Source: DATMQA01 sp035566895 (GTDB lineage Bacteria > Verrucomicrobiota > Verrucomicrobiia > Limisphaerales > UBA8199). Taken from it: DNA of 60,075 nt. Below, piece by piece: positions 43,483 through 51,203 of the stretch. The notes below the pieces were generated by a model, which saw only the letters and a program-made list of their open reading frames with translations, made no database searches and was not told the origin of the DNA. The translations under genes were made by a program, and so were the position numbers. The DNA is taken from positions 1 through 60,075 of the forward strand of contig DATMQA010000028.1 of the NCBI GenBank assembly GCA_035566895.1, read 5' to 3'. Positions within the stretch are counted from its first letter, which is position 1; each line of letters opens with the position of its first letter.

Positions 43483-43767
43483 ATGAGTTCGTTAGTTTAT
43501 CATAAACCTCTGCGGCCGATTAATTTTATCTGCAATTCGCCGAATGCCAAATCTGTCAGCCTGGTGGGGGACTTCAACCAATGGAACCCGACACTCCATT
43601 CGATGAAACAGATGCCCGACCGCTCCTGGCTGCTGACGGTAGAATTGAAACACGGCCACCATCGCTATGCCTTTCTGGTCGATGGGGTTTTGACACTGGA
43701 CCCTCGCGCCCAAGGCATCACCCGTAACGACAAGGGAGAGCGGGTGTCACTCGTTCCAGTTAGCTGA
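43483..43767 (+). CDS. Stand-alone CBM48/AMPK-type glycogen-binding E-set protein
   Basis: A 94-residue single domain: NFICNSPNAKSVSLVGDFNQ, WNPTLHSMKQMPDRSWLLTV, ELKHGHHRYAFLVDGVLTLD. This is the early-set fold found at the N-terminus of branching enzymes, isoamylases and AMPK beta subunits, with the glycogen-contacting DFNQW and GHHRYAFLVDG. No catalytic domain is attached. Stand-alone versions may bind glycogen or act as small regulatory subunits. Its neighbour at 42475 may be its functional partner (inference from adjacency only). Confidence 0.88.
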   Translation: MSSLVYHKPLRPINFICNSPNAKSVSLVGDFNQWNPTLHSMKQMPDRSWLLTVELKHGHHRYAFLVDGVLTLDPRAQGITRNDKGERVSLVPVS

Positions 43768-43796
43768 AGACCCGTTAATCTAATGTTTGGGCCATC

Positions 43797-44115
43797 GTGC
43801 GCCTCGTTATGAGAGCCCGACAGCCGTGTTCCTACATAGGGGGACTTTCACCCCATCAGTTCACGCCCACTTCAGGCGCACACCGAACACAAAGGAGCAT
43901 GGCGAAGAAGGCCGCAACCCGGTATTGCCAAATGGTCGGAGGGGAGTAGGATGCGCTCCATGAGGCATCGATTTCCATCGGGCCGTGGGTCAGGTGCCTC
44001 GAAGAGACCGGCCCTTGGAAAGGTTCGAGCCGTGTGAAGCAAAAGTTTCACGCACGGTTCTTAGCGGGGCGTGAGCGGGCAACCGCTCGCGCCTGCGCAG
44101 CGGCCGCCTCGACCT
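43797..44115 (+). mobile_element. Degenerate group II intron (5'-like GTGCG, domain V and VI; no reverse transcriptase)
   Basis: The strong part is the 3' end: a 34-nt domain V (44027-44060), a 7-nt spacer, then an 11-bp hairpin with a GCAA tetraloop (44068-44093) in the position of domain VI, and a CGACCTCAC end near 44115. A GTGCG at 43797 could be the 5' splice junction, giving about 320 nt, far too short for a complete domain I plus an intron-encoded protein. No reverse transcriptase sequence was found. It is most likely a deletion derivative. The region 43830-43880 (GGGGGACTTTCACCCC) is unassigned. Confidence 0.6.
44027..44060 (+). ncRNA. Group II intron domain V
   Basis: The 34-nt sequence folds as GAGCCGT/ACGGTTC (7-bp lower helix, with the catalytic AGC triad at 44028-44030), a two-base GC bulge, and GTGAAGC/GTTTCAC (7-bp upper helix) closed by an AAAA loop. 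The length, triad, bulge and lower helix match bacterial domain V; the loop differs from the usual GNRA by one base. Confidence 0.8.
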
Positions 44116-44124
44116 CACACGATT

Positions 44125-44550
44125 ATGTTCGGTCTATTCAAAAAGAAAGAGTCAGGTCCGTTCATGGAGCATCCGGCAGGCGATTTCGATTCCGCTGTCG
44201 CGGCGATGGAGGATGCCGTCACCCGTTTGCGTAAGCTTCCGAAATGGGAGCGGTGGATTACCTTTAGCGCGCAGGGCGAGGGACATAACCCGGACAGCTA
44301 CGAGTTTGCAGAAGTTCGAATGCTTGGTGACAAACTCGATGTTGGTGACAAGCCGCTGGATCTTGCTCGGATGGTTCAGGCAGCCCGCACGAGCACATCT
44401 TCGCTTGTCGCAGACGGGGCGCACTGTTCGGTCGCTGCAGCATCGCCACGAGAGGTCGCGCAGATTCTTGACGCCATTTTCCGGCATCATTTTGGCCTTC
44501 GCCCGTTCGCGGACGAGGACGGCGACTATGCCGTTGGAGCAGAGTGGTAG
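44125..44550 (+). CDS. Small hypothetical protein
   Basis: A 141-residue cytoplasmic protein starting MFGLFKKKESGPFMEHPAGD. It contains KLPKWERWITFSAQGEGHNP and DGAHCSVAAASPREVAQILD and ends DAIFRHHFGLRPFADEDGDY AVGAEW-like. I recognise no family. Codon use resembles neighbouring genes, which supports a real gene. The start at 44125 lies right after the intron 3' end, so intron insertion upstream may have separated it from its promoter. Confidence 0.6.
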   Translation: MFGLFKKKESGPFMEHPAGDFDSAVAAMEDAVTRLRKLPKWERWITFSAQGEGHNPDSYEFAEVRMLGDKLDVGDKPLDLARMVQAARTSTSSLVADGAHCSVAAASPREVAQILDAIFRHHFGLRPFADEDGDYAVGAEW

Positions 44551-44569
44551 AGTGTTTCGTGGTCGTCCT

Positions 44570-44836
44570 ATGACCCAACAGGAATCTGAGGCCATGCTGG
44601 TGCTGGCTCCCGGGGTTTTTATCCGGGCTGGAGTGGGTTGCCCGCATTGCCGGCGCCGGATGCACGCTCAGCACCAGTGGCGCGTCAGAGATGCGTTGAT
44701 AGACTGGGCCTATGTTTGCCAGCGTTGCGGCACAGTCCTGGACTCGAATATGAGAATTGTCAGATCGTCGTGGGTGTGGCGGCTGCCGGGAAAGCCCGCG
44801 CCGGGGAGCCGAAGTCCCGCAGGGACGATGCGATAA
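44570..44836 (+). CDS. Small zinc-ribbon-like protein
   Basis: An 88-residue protein starting MTQQESEAMLVLAPGVFIRA. Two Cys pairs, CPHC and CQRC, are spaced 27 residues apart (GVGCPHCRRRMHAQHQ ... YVCQRCGTVLDS) and probably bind zinc. The last ~15 residues (KPAPGSRSPAGTMR) are encoded by an intergenic palindromic repeat, suggesting that the stop was moved by repeat insertion. It begins 20 bp after the preceding stop. Function unknown. Confidence 0.6.
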   Translation: MTQQESEAMLVLAPGVFIRAGVGCPHCRRRMHAQHQWRVRDALIDWAYVCQRCGTVLDSNMRIVRSSWVWRLPGKPAPGSRSPAGTMR

Positions 44837-44886
44837 TAGCCCGGAGTAAGCGATGGTGGCAGTCCGCAAGGACCGCCGCCCTGGGT
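44814..44886. repeat. GTCC-GCA-GGAC hairpin pair
   Basis: GTCCCGCAGGGAC (44814-44826) is a 5-bp inverted repeat with a 3-nt loop. A similar GTCCGCAAGGAC follows about 45 bp on. Together they fill the end of the zinc-ribbon gene and the spacer before the next gene. Confidence 0.6.
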
Positions 44887-44914
44887 TAGAGACACAAACT
44901 GAAAGGGAGATACA

Positions 44915-45238
44915 TTGAAAGGAAATTTGAAATTATCGGCGAGGGCCTGGATTGCGGTCTGTTTCGTCGTCGTACTCTACGCGGCCATCGCCATCACCGG
45001 CAAGAACCCGCTGGCCGAGTTCTTTCTCCTGGCGGTTGCATTCAGCACGGCGGGGATCGCGGCATTGGACTCCATGCAGGTTCAGCTTCGGCGCTACCGG
45101 AGCGGTATAGCGTACGGACCCGTGGGGCTTTTCCTCGCTTGCTCGCTATTTTGGCCGGTCGCCCTCATTTGGTATTTCTTCGTTCGCGTACGCATTGCCC
45201 GCGGAACGATGCCCCTGAAAGATGAGATATGCGAGTGA
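44915..45238 (+). CDS. Small membrane protein
   Basis: A 107-residue protein with three hydrophobic helices (AWIAVCFVVVLYAAIAITG, LAEFFLLAVAFSTAGIAAL, VGLFLACSLFWPVALIWYFF). It starts at a TTG supported by a good AGGGAG five bases upstream. I do not recognise the family. Its last 10 bases overlap the acetyltransferase start, implying translational coupling. Confidence 0.68.
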   Translation: MKGNLKLSARAWIAVCFVVVLYAAIAITGKNPLAEFFLLAVAFSTAGIAALDSMQVQLRRYRSGIAYGPVGLFLACSLFWPVALIWYFFVRVRIARGTMPLKDEICE

Positions 45239-45749
45239 TCCAATGCGAACCGAAGCGGCACGCGGAAGCAATTCTCGCGATCTTCAATGACGCGATTATG
45301 AATTCGACGGCGCTTTACGACTACAAGCCGCGAACGATCGAGATGATGGCTGCCTGGTTCGACGCCAAAGCGAAGGCAAAATATCCGGTCATTGGGATCG
45401 AGAACGATGCTGTCGACCTGATGGGGTTTGGGAGTTATGGGACATTCAGGGCATGGCCGGCCTACAAGTATTCGGTCGAGCGCTCGATTTATGTTGACGG
45501 GCGCTTTCGCAGACGAGGGTTGGGAAGCGCGTGTTGCAAGAGGTCATCGCCGCCGCCCAGGGACAGGGTTACCACATTCTCGTGGGAGCCATTGACACCA
45601 CCAATTCCGCGAGTATCCGTCTTCACGAGATTTTAGGATTTACCTATTGCGGCATAATTCGGCAGGCAGGTTTCAAATTTGGCCGATGGCTGGATCTCTC
45701 GTTTTATCAGTTGATCCTGTCCACACCCTCGAAGCCGGTTGATGGATGA
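45229..45749 (+). pseudogene. GNAT acetyltransferase (Pat/MnaT-like), frameshifted
   Basis: Frame 1 (45229 onward) encodes the N-terminal half of a phosphinothricin/amino-acid N-acetyltransferase: MRVIQCEPKRHAEAILAIFN, FGSYGTFRAWPAYKYSVERS and IYVDGRFRRRGLG. The acetyl-CoA-binding R-G-x-G-K loop then breaks. Continuing in another frame gives KRVLQEVIAAAQGQGYHILV, GAIDTTNSASIRLHEILGFT and YCGIIRQAGFKFGRWLDL to 45749. One base is missing from a G-run (GGG at 45522-45524, where GGGG restores the frame). It may be a true frameshift mutation or an assembly error. Confidence 0.8.
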
Positions 45750-46076
45750 GGCCGGGCATGAGGCAAGTGCAGGTTCCCGACGGCTACCGCCTGTGTTTCG
45801 AGAGTGAGGCATGAAACAGCCAGGTGAACAACACATGGAGCCAATCCCGTGATGACCTCCCGGTTTGATGCCGGAGCCCAGTGGCTCGGGACGGCTGATG
45901 GCCAACCTTGGGCGTGATTGCTGCGCCCGGGGACGGGCGCACTCCGGTCCGGGGCGGGCTTGCTCGCGGCTCATTGTGAGGTAAAGTTGAGGCTGTCTCC
46001 ACTATTCCTGGCTCCCAGGCCAGAGCCACTAAGCGTGGTGACCCGCTCGTGGGCGCAACCTCCCAGGCCTTGAGTT
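45750..46076. other. 327-bp intergenic region with GCGCCCG hairpin
   Basis: No gene is supported. It contains GCGCCCGGGGACGGGCGC (45923-45940), a 7-bp stem with a GGGA loop, preceded by GATTGCT. The same motif recurs at 49876-49908. The large fibre-like gene starts at its end. Confidence 0.6.
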
Positions 46077-49000
46077 ATGAAGCAAATTGTCGCGTCGATT
46101 ATCGGAACAATCGCCATCAGCCTGCTCCTCCCGATCAACCCCGTTTTCGCCCAGGGCACCGCCTTTACCTATCAAGGGCGGCTGAATGACGGCGGCAACC
46201 CGGCGAACGGAACTTACGACTTGCGGTTTGCCATTTACGATTCGACCAACAGCCCCGGCATCCTCATTGCCGGCCCGCTGACGAATTCCGCCACGGCCGT
46301 CAGCAACGGGTTGTTCACCGTGCTGCTCGATTTTGGCACGGGCGTGTTCATCGGTCCGAGCCGCTGGCTGGACATCGCGGTTCGCACCAATGGCGGGGCG
46401 GCCTTTGTCAGCCTGAGTCCGGGCCAGCCCCTGACCCCGGCGCCTTACGCGATCATGGCCAACAGCGCCAGCAACCTCGTGGGCACGCTGCCCGCAACCC
46501 AGTTGAGCGGCACGGTTCCCCTGCCCCAATTGCCAGGCGCGGTGCTGACCAATACGGAGAGCGGGGCGACCCTCGGCAGCCTCACCCTCAACGGCCCCTT
46601 GTACCTGCCCTCCACCGGCCTCAGCCCGGACATCTTCTACTCCGGCACCGCCCTGCTATTGTATGGTGACAACAATCAGAACTTCTTCACGGGCCAAAGC
46701 GCGGGCAATTCCGCCTCGAGCGCCTTGCTAACCGGCATCTCCAACACCGGCGATGGGTTCCGGGCCCTCTACAGCAACATGAACGGCTCCGACAATACGG
46801 CGGTTGGCGCCGATGCGCTTTCATTCAACACGAGCGGCTCCGGCAACTCGGGCATCGGCAGCGGAGCCCTGTTCGCCAACAGCAGCGGCTCGATTAACAC
46901 CGCCTATGGTTACCAGGCCATGACCAGCAACACCAACGGGTTCGGCAACACTGCCGATGGCGCTCAAGCCCTTCTCAACAACGCCAATGGCGCCTACAAC
47001 GGGGCCGATGGCTACCGCGCCCTTTACAACAACACCATCGGCTTCTACAACACCGCCGGCGGCGCGTTCGCCCTTTTCAACAACTCCAGCGCCAGCTACA
47101 ACATCGCTCTCGGTTACCAGGCGGGCTATAACCTCACCACCGGCAGTTCCAACATCGACATCGGCAACCCCGGCCTTTCCACTGACACCAACATCATCCG
47201 CATCGGCTCGGGCCAGGCCCAGACCTTCATCGCGGGCGTGCTGAATGGGAACGGCGGTGGGTTGACCGGGCTCAATGTGAGCGCCGCGCAATTGACCAGC
47301 ATCGGCGACACCAATGGGGGGACGGGCAATTTCTTCCTCGGGCCGTCCGGCAATTCCAGCATGACCGGCTCCTACAACACGGCCGATGGGCTTGACGCCT
47401 TTTTTTCCAACACCACCGGCCCCGGCAACTCGGCCTCCGGCGCCTTTGCCCTTTCCGGCAACACCACCGGCGGCAACAACACCGCCGTGAGCGCCTTTGC
47501 CCTCGAGTCCAACTCCTCCGGCTCCCAAAACTCGGCCTATGGCGCTAGTGCCCTCTCGGACAACACCACCGGCAACAACAACACCGCCATTGGGTTCCGC
47601 AATCTGCTCGCCAACACCAATGGGGCCAACAACACGGGGATCGGCGCTCAAGCCCTGGAATCCAACACCAGCGGCAACAACAACACCGCCAGCGGTTTGC
47701 AGGCCCTCCAATCCAATTCCACCGGCTCGGAGAACACCGCAAGCGGCGCCGAGACCCTTTTCGGCAACACCACGGGCAGCTTCAACACCGCCGGCGGGTA
47801 TGCGTCGCTGCAGGACAATACCACCGGCAGCTACAACTCCGCCGCCGGTTCCGAGGCGCTTTTGTTCAACACCACCGGCAGCTACAATTCGGCCAATGGC
47901 GCCCAGGCCCTGTTCAGTAACACCACGGGCTCGAACAACACCGCCAACGGCTACCAGGCCCTTTACTCGAACACCAACGGGTTCGACAACACGGCTGAGG
48001 GTGCCTACGCGCTTTACAGCAACACGAGCGGCAACTACAACACGGCCAACGGCATTGCGGCGCTCAACAACAACGCGAGCGGAATCGGCAACACCGCCGA
48101 TGGAGCATTTGCGCTTAACCTCAGCACGACTGGCAGCAGCAACGTCGCGGTGGGTTTTCAGGCTGGCTTGAACATCCACACCGGCAGCTCCAACATCGAC
48201 ATCGGCAACCTCGGCCTTTCCTCCGACAACAACCTCATCCGCATCGGCTCCGGCCAGGCCCAGACCTACGTGGCGGGGATTTATGGCGACACGGCCTCCG
48301 GCGGCGTGCCGGTGTATGTCAATTCTTCGGGCCAGCTCGGCACCGCTTCGGACGTCGTCAGCGTCGCCCTCATCAACGGCAGCCAGACCTTCACCGCCGC
48401 CAACGCGTTTAGCGGCGGGGTCACCCTGTCGAGCACCGTCCAGGTTCTTGGAAGTGTGTTCATGAACGACCATGACATCCAATTCCGAGGTGACACCCTC
48501 CACGGTGTGGGCTGGTATGGCGCCGGCAAGACCTTCGCCGGCTTGAATGTCAATGGCCCGGCCCTCTACGGCAACTCCGGCGGCGTGCTCGGCAGCAAGG
48601 GCGGTTCCACCACCAACGCCGCCTTGTCGTGGGATTTCACCGGCAACGTCGAGCTCGACCCCAACAGCGCCAACACCGGCAGCCTCCTCCCAGGCCTGAC
48701 CTTCGGCGCCGCCGGCAGCGAGGGCATCTCCTCGAAACGCACCGCCGGCACGGCTCAGTTCGGCCTCGACTTCTTTACCGGCGGCGTCCTGCGCCTGATC
48801 ATTGCCAACAGCGGCTTCGTCGGCATCGGCACCAATAACCCCCAGCAGGCCCTCCACGTCGTTGGCAACATCCTCGCCACCGGCAGCAGCGACCGCAACG
48901 CCAAGGAAAACTTCGTTCCGGTCAACCCGCGCGATGTCCTGGACAAAGTCGCCGCCCTGCCCATCTCCCGCTGGAATTACAAGCACGAATCCGACGTCAC

Positions 49001-49217
49001 CCACCTCGGTCCCATGGCCCAGGATTTCTACGCCGCCTTTGCCGTGGGGATGGACGAGAAACATATCAGCATGGTGGACGCCGACGGCGTTGCCCTGGCG
49101 GCCATTCAGGCCCTGAACGAAAAACTGAACCAGAAAGACGCCGAGCTCGCCTCGCTGAAGCAGCGCCTGGGCCGGCTGGAGCGACTGCTCAATGAGCGAA
49201 ATGGGGGCGAAAGATGA
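46077..49217 (+). CDS. Exported repetitive fibre/adhesin-like protein with C-terminal S74 chaperone
   Basis: A 1046-residue protein with a signal peptide (IIGTIAISLLLPINPVFAQG). Residues ~27-130 are a beta-rich head (AFTYQGRLNDGGNPANGTYD). Two blocks of 17-residue repeats follow: seven units (from nt 46779) and about fifteen (from nt 47353), consensus TTGSYNTAxGxxALxxN. Each block is capped by GSSNIDIGN...IRIGSGQAQT. The C-terminus holds an intramolecular chaperone of peptidase family S74, SDRNAKENFVPVNPRDVLDK near residue 938, then HLGPMAQDFYAAF and a coiled coil. By analogy with S74 tail spikes and YadA-like heads it should trimerise and self-cleave before the Ser. Role: adhesin or surface fibre (inference). 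Confidence 0.88.
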   Translation: MKQIVASIIGTIAISLLLPINPVFAQGTAFTYQGRLNDGGNPANGTYDLRFAIYDSTNSPGILIAGPLTNSATAVSNGLFTVLLDFGTGVFIGPSRWLDIAVRTNGGAAFVSLSPGQPLTPAPYAIMANSASNLVGTLPATQLSGTVPLPQLPGAVLTNTESGATLGSLTLNGPLYLPSTGLSPDIFYSGTALLLYGDNNQNFFTGQSAGNSASSALLTGISNTGDGFRALYSNMNGSDNTAVGADALSFNTSGSGNSGIGSGALFANSSGSINTAYGYQAMTSNTNGFGNTADGAQALLNNANGAYNGADGYRALYNNTIGFYNTAGGAFALFNNSSASYNIALGYQAGYNLTTGSSNIDIGNPGLSTDTNIIRIGSGQAQTFIAGVLNGNGGGLTGLNVSAAQLTSIGDTNGGTGNFFLGPSGNSSMTGSYNTADGLDAFFSNTTGPGNSASGAFALSGNTTGGNNTAVSAFALESNSSGSQNSAYGASALSDNTTGNNNTAIGFRNLLANTNGANNTGIGAQALESNTSGNNNTASGLQALQSNSTGSENTASGAETLFGNTTGSFNTAGGYASLQDNTTGSYNSAAGSEALLFNTTGSYNSANGAQALFSNTTGSNNTANGYQALYSNTNGFDNTAEGAYALYSNTSGNYNTANGIAALNNNASGIGNTADGAFALNLSTTGSSNVAVGFQAGLNIHTGSSNIDIGNLGLSSDNNLIRIGSGQAQTYVAGIYGDTASGGVPVYVNSSGQLGTASDVVSVALINGSQTFTAANAFSGGVTLSSTVQVLGSVFMNDHDIQFRGDTLHGVGWYGAGKTFAGLNVNGPALYGNSGGVLGSKGGSTTNAALSWDFTGNVELDPNSANTGSLLPGLTFGAAGSEGISSKRTAGTAQFGLDFFTGGVLRLIIANSGFVGIGTNNPQQALHVVGNILATGSSDRNAKENFVPVNPRDVLDKVAALPISRWNYKHESDVTHLGPMAQDFYAAFAVGMDEKHISMVDADGVALAAIQALNEKLNQKDAELASLKQRLGRLERLLNERNGGER

Positions 49218-49236
49218 AAAACCCGACACCACTCAG

Positions 49237-49254
49237 AAGGTCGCCGCCGACCTT
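49237..49254 (+). terminator. Possible terminator after the fibre gene
   Basis: AAGGTCG and CGACCTT form a perfect 7-bp stem with a CCGC loop, then GGGGTTATTTCT. The T-tract is weak. It lies between convergent genes. Confidence 0.35.
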
Positions 49255-49338
49255 GGGGTTATTTCTCCGCAAATCTTTGGTAGAAATTCGCAGGTCTGCT
49301 TGGAGAATCCTGTGGAATCGGAAGTTCGTCCGCGCTAG

Positions 49339-49839
49339 CTAGACCTCTGCATTCCAGGTGGCGCAGCCTTCGTAGATCGAAGCGAACTCGTTGCAACCCA
49401 GCCACCAGTCTTTCAGGAGTTTGGTGATTTCCATTCGCTTTTGCACGCTCACGGGCTTGACCACGAAGGAATTGACGCCCAATTCGTAGGCGCGGTCGAT
49501 GTCCCTGGGATGGGCCGAGGAGCTGAACATGATGACGATCAACCCCCTCAAGCTTGACTGTGAGCGAATCCAGTCCAGGACCACAAGTCCGTCCTTCCTG
49601 GGTAGTTGTAAATCCAGCAGCACGACACAGGGCAGTGGATACCTTTCCCGGTCCTCGAAAGGCGCGGTGCCCGCGAGGTAATCGATCGCCTCTTGTCCGT
49701 CCCGGACGACTTGCAGGGGTTCGGTGATGCCAACTTCACGAAAGGCATCTTGCATGAAGAAGACATCGTTCTCGTCGTCTTCGACATACAGCACGGACCG
49801 GCGCCTCGGTGTCTGTCGTGCCACGGAGTCAACATACAC
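49339..49839 (-). CDS. Single-domain response regulator (Rcp1-like)
   Basis: A 166-residue receiver-only regulator. LYVEDDENDVFFMQDAFREV carries the acidic cluster, VVLLDLQLPRKDG the phosphoacceptor Asp, and the later motifs IMFSSSA and FVVKPV supply the Ser/Thr and Lys. The loop after alpha-2 (GTAPFEDRERYPLPC) is characteristic of the Rcp1-like group that pairs with phytochrome-type or hybrid kinases. No kinase or output domain is near, so the partner is unknown. It is convergent with the fibre gene and divergent from atpB. Confidence 0.92.
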   Translation of the reverse strand: MYVDSVARQTPRRRSVLYVEDDENDVFFMQDAFREVGITEPLQVVRDGQEAIDYLAGTAPFEDRERYPLPCVVLLDLQLPRKDGLVVLDWIRSQSSLRGLIVIMFSSSAHPRDIDRAYELGVNSFVVKPVSVQKRMEITKLLKDWWLGCNEFASIYEGCATWNAEV

Positions 49840-49875
49840 CCGATTCGACCAGACTCAAGGAGGCCAGCGGGCGGT

Positions 49876-49908
49876 AATTGCTGCGCCCGGGGACCGGGCG
49901 CGCTCCGG
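49876..49908. repeat. TAATTGCT-GCGCCCGG hairpin, second copy
   Basis: GCGCCCGG (49883-49890), loop GGA, CCGGGCGC (49894-49901): a perfect 8-bp stem with the same flanks (ATTGCT before, CTCCGG after) as at 45923. It lies in the divergent spacer between the response regulator and atpB. Confidence 0.75.
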
Positions 49909-49998
49909 CGGGAGGAAAAAATTGCAAAAAAACTCTTGTGAAATTTTTGGGCATCGGGCACTTTTTGCGGGCTTCAGGCTCGAAACGTCGGTTTGACA

Positions 49999-50021
49999 CC
50001 GAGGGATAAGGTGTCCCTCGG
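49999..50021 (+). promoter_or_regulatory. Leader hairpin upstream of atpB
   Basis: CCGAGGGA (49999-50006) and TCCCTCGG (50014-50021) form a perfect 8-bp stem with a 7-nt loop, 19 bases before the atpB ATG. TTGACA at 49993-49998 precedes it but no matching -10 was found. It could be an mRNA 5' structure. Confidence 0.4.
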
Positions 50022-50040
50022 GATAGCCTTCCAAGCGCAA

Positions 50041-50991
50041 ATGCGATTGTTCAAAGCCATTTTGCTGTGGGTGCTGCTGGCGGGCGCGCCGCTCCTCAGT
50101 TGGAGTGCCGAGCCGGCCACGGGCGTTGCCGAACCGGGTCTGAAGGCGGAGGCAGCCGCTTCGGAACACGAAGAGCATGGGGTGCCGCAGAAGGCGGTGC
50201 CGGTGGCGACGCTACGGACGCCGCTGGGGCCGTTCATCATCACCAATTCGATGGTGGTGACGTGGATCGTGGCGCTGGGGTTGATTGTTTTCGCGCAGAC
50301 AGCGACCCGGAACATGAAAGAAGTCCCGGAAGGCGCCCAAAACTTCTGGGAATGGATGGTGGAGAGCCTGCATAGCTTCCTGGAAGGGATTATCGGGCAT
50401 CACCTGGTGAACCGGACTTTCTGGTTTTTCGCGACGGTGTTTATTTTCATCCTGTTTGCGAACTGGACGGGGCTGATACCGCTGTTCGGCACGATGGGTT
50501 GGGGGCACGCGACGGCGCATGGGTTCCATGTTGACCAGCCTTTCCTCCGCGGGGCCAACGCCGACCTGAACATGACGCTGGCGATGGCCCTGGTTTTCTT
50601 TGTCTGCTGGGTGGTGTGGGCAGTGCGCGAGGTGGGCCCGATTGGTTTTCTGCTGCATTTGTTTGCGCCCAAAGGCGAGACGACCGGGTGGCTCAAGGCG
50701 CTGATGGTGGTGGTCTTTTTCGCAGTCGGCTGTTTGGAAGTGTTCTCGATATTGTTCCGCCCGGTTTCGCTGAGCTTCCGGCTTTACGGCAATATTTTTG
50801 CGGGTGAGAACATGCTGGAGGCGATGTCGAACCTGGTGCCTGGGCTGGGGTGGTTATTGCCGATCCCGTTTTATTTCATGGAGCTGCTGGTGGGGTTTGT
50901 GCAGGCGCTGGTATTTATGCTGCTGACGGCGGTGTTTACGATGCTGATTTGCCAGCACGACGAGGAAGGCCACGCGGCGGCGCAGCACTGA
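50041..50991 (+). CDS. atpB: ATP synthase subunit a
   Basis: Proton-channel subunit of Fo. The 316-residue product has an N-terminal signal-like helix (LFKAILLWVLLAGAPLLSWS) and an Ala/Glu-rich loop, then helices with FWEWMVESLHSFLEGIIGHH and the essential Arg in RPVSLSFRLYGNIFAGENML. MELLVGFVQALVFMLLTAVF ends the protein. The ATG at 50041 is preferred to an upstream ATT/TTG-type start in the leader hairpin region because it gives a clean N-terminal helix. It opens atpBEFHAGDC. No atpI precedes it. Confidence 0.95.
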   Translation: MRLFKAILLWVLLAGAPLLSWSAEPATGVAEPGLKAEAAASEHEEHGVPQKAVPVATLRTPLGPFIITNSMVVTWIVALGLIVFAQTATRNMKEVPEGAQNFWEWMVESLHSFLEGIIGHHLVNRTFWFFATVFIFILFANWTGLIPLFGTMGWGHATAHGFHVDQPFLRGANADLNMTLAMALVFFVCWVVWAVREVGPIGFLLHLFAPKGETTGWLKALMVVVFFAVGCLEVFSILFRPVSLSFRLYGNIFAGENMLEAMSNLVPGLGWLLPIPFYFMELLVGFVQALVFMLLTAVFTMLICQHDEEGHAAAQH

Positions 50992-50995
50992 GGGA

Positions 50996-51130
50996 AGGAT
51001 GGATGAATGGATTATTGGATTGGTGGATAAATGGATAATGAACCGAACGTGAAGATTGAGGACATGGGATACGGCGACGTTTTGCTATGTTTCCAATAAT
51101 CCATCAATCCATTAATCCACTAATCCACTT
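50996..51130. repeat. TGGATTAA-type array and inverted partner between atpB and atpE
   Basis: Left arm: GGATGAATGGATTATTGGAT and onward, units of ~8 bp (50996-51039). Right arm: CCAATAATCCATCAATCCAT and onward (51092-51128), the inverse complement of the same family. The arms could form a long imperfect hairpin in the atp mRNA with a ~50-nt loop. The 212-bp junction contains no gene. Confidence 0.85.
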
Positions 51131-51203
51131 TCCGCATGATTTCGGCGGTTTGACCGTGTTCAATCGCGGGAGCCGCTGAGCAACAGAAGAAAGGAAAATA
51201 GAT

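Noticed and set aside
46821..49232. An 803-codon open frame antisense to the fibre-like gene
   Set aside because: Its length follows from the GC-rich 51-bp repeats, which lack stops in this frame. It has no domain, its Gly/Val-rich repetition mirrors the sense repeats, and the sense protein has clear signal, repeat and S74 features.
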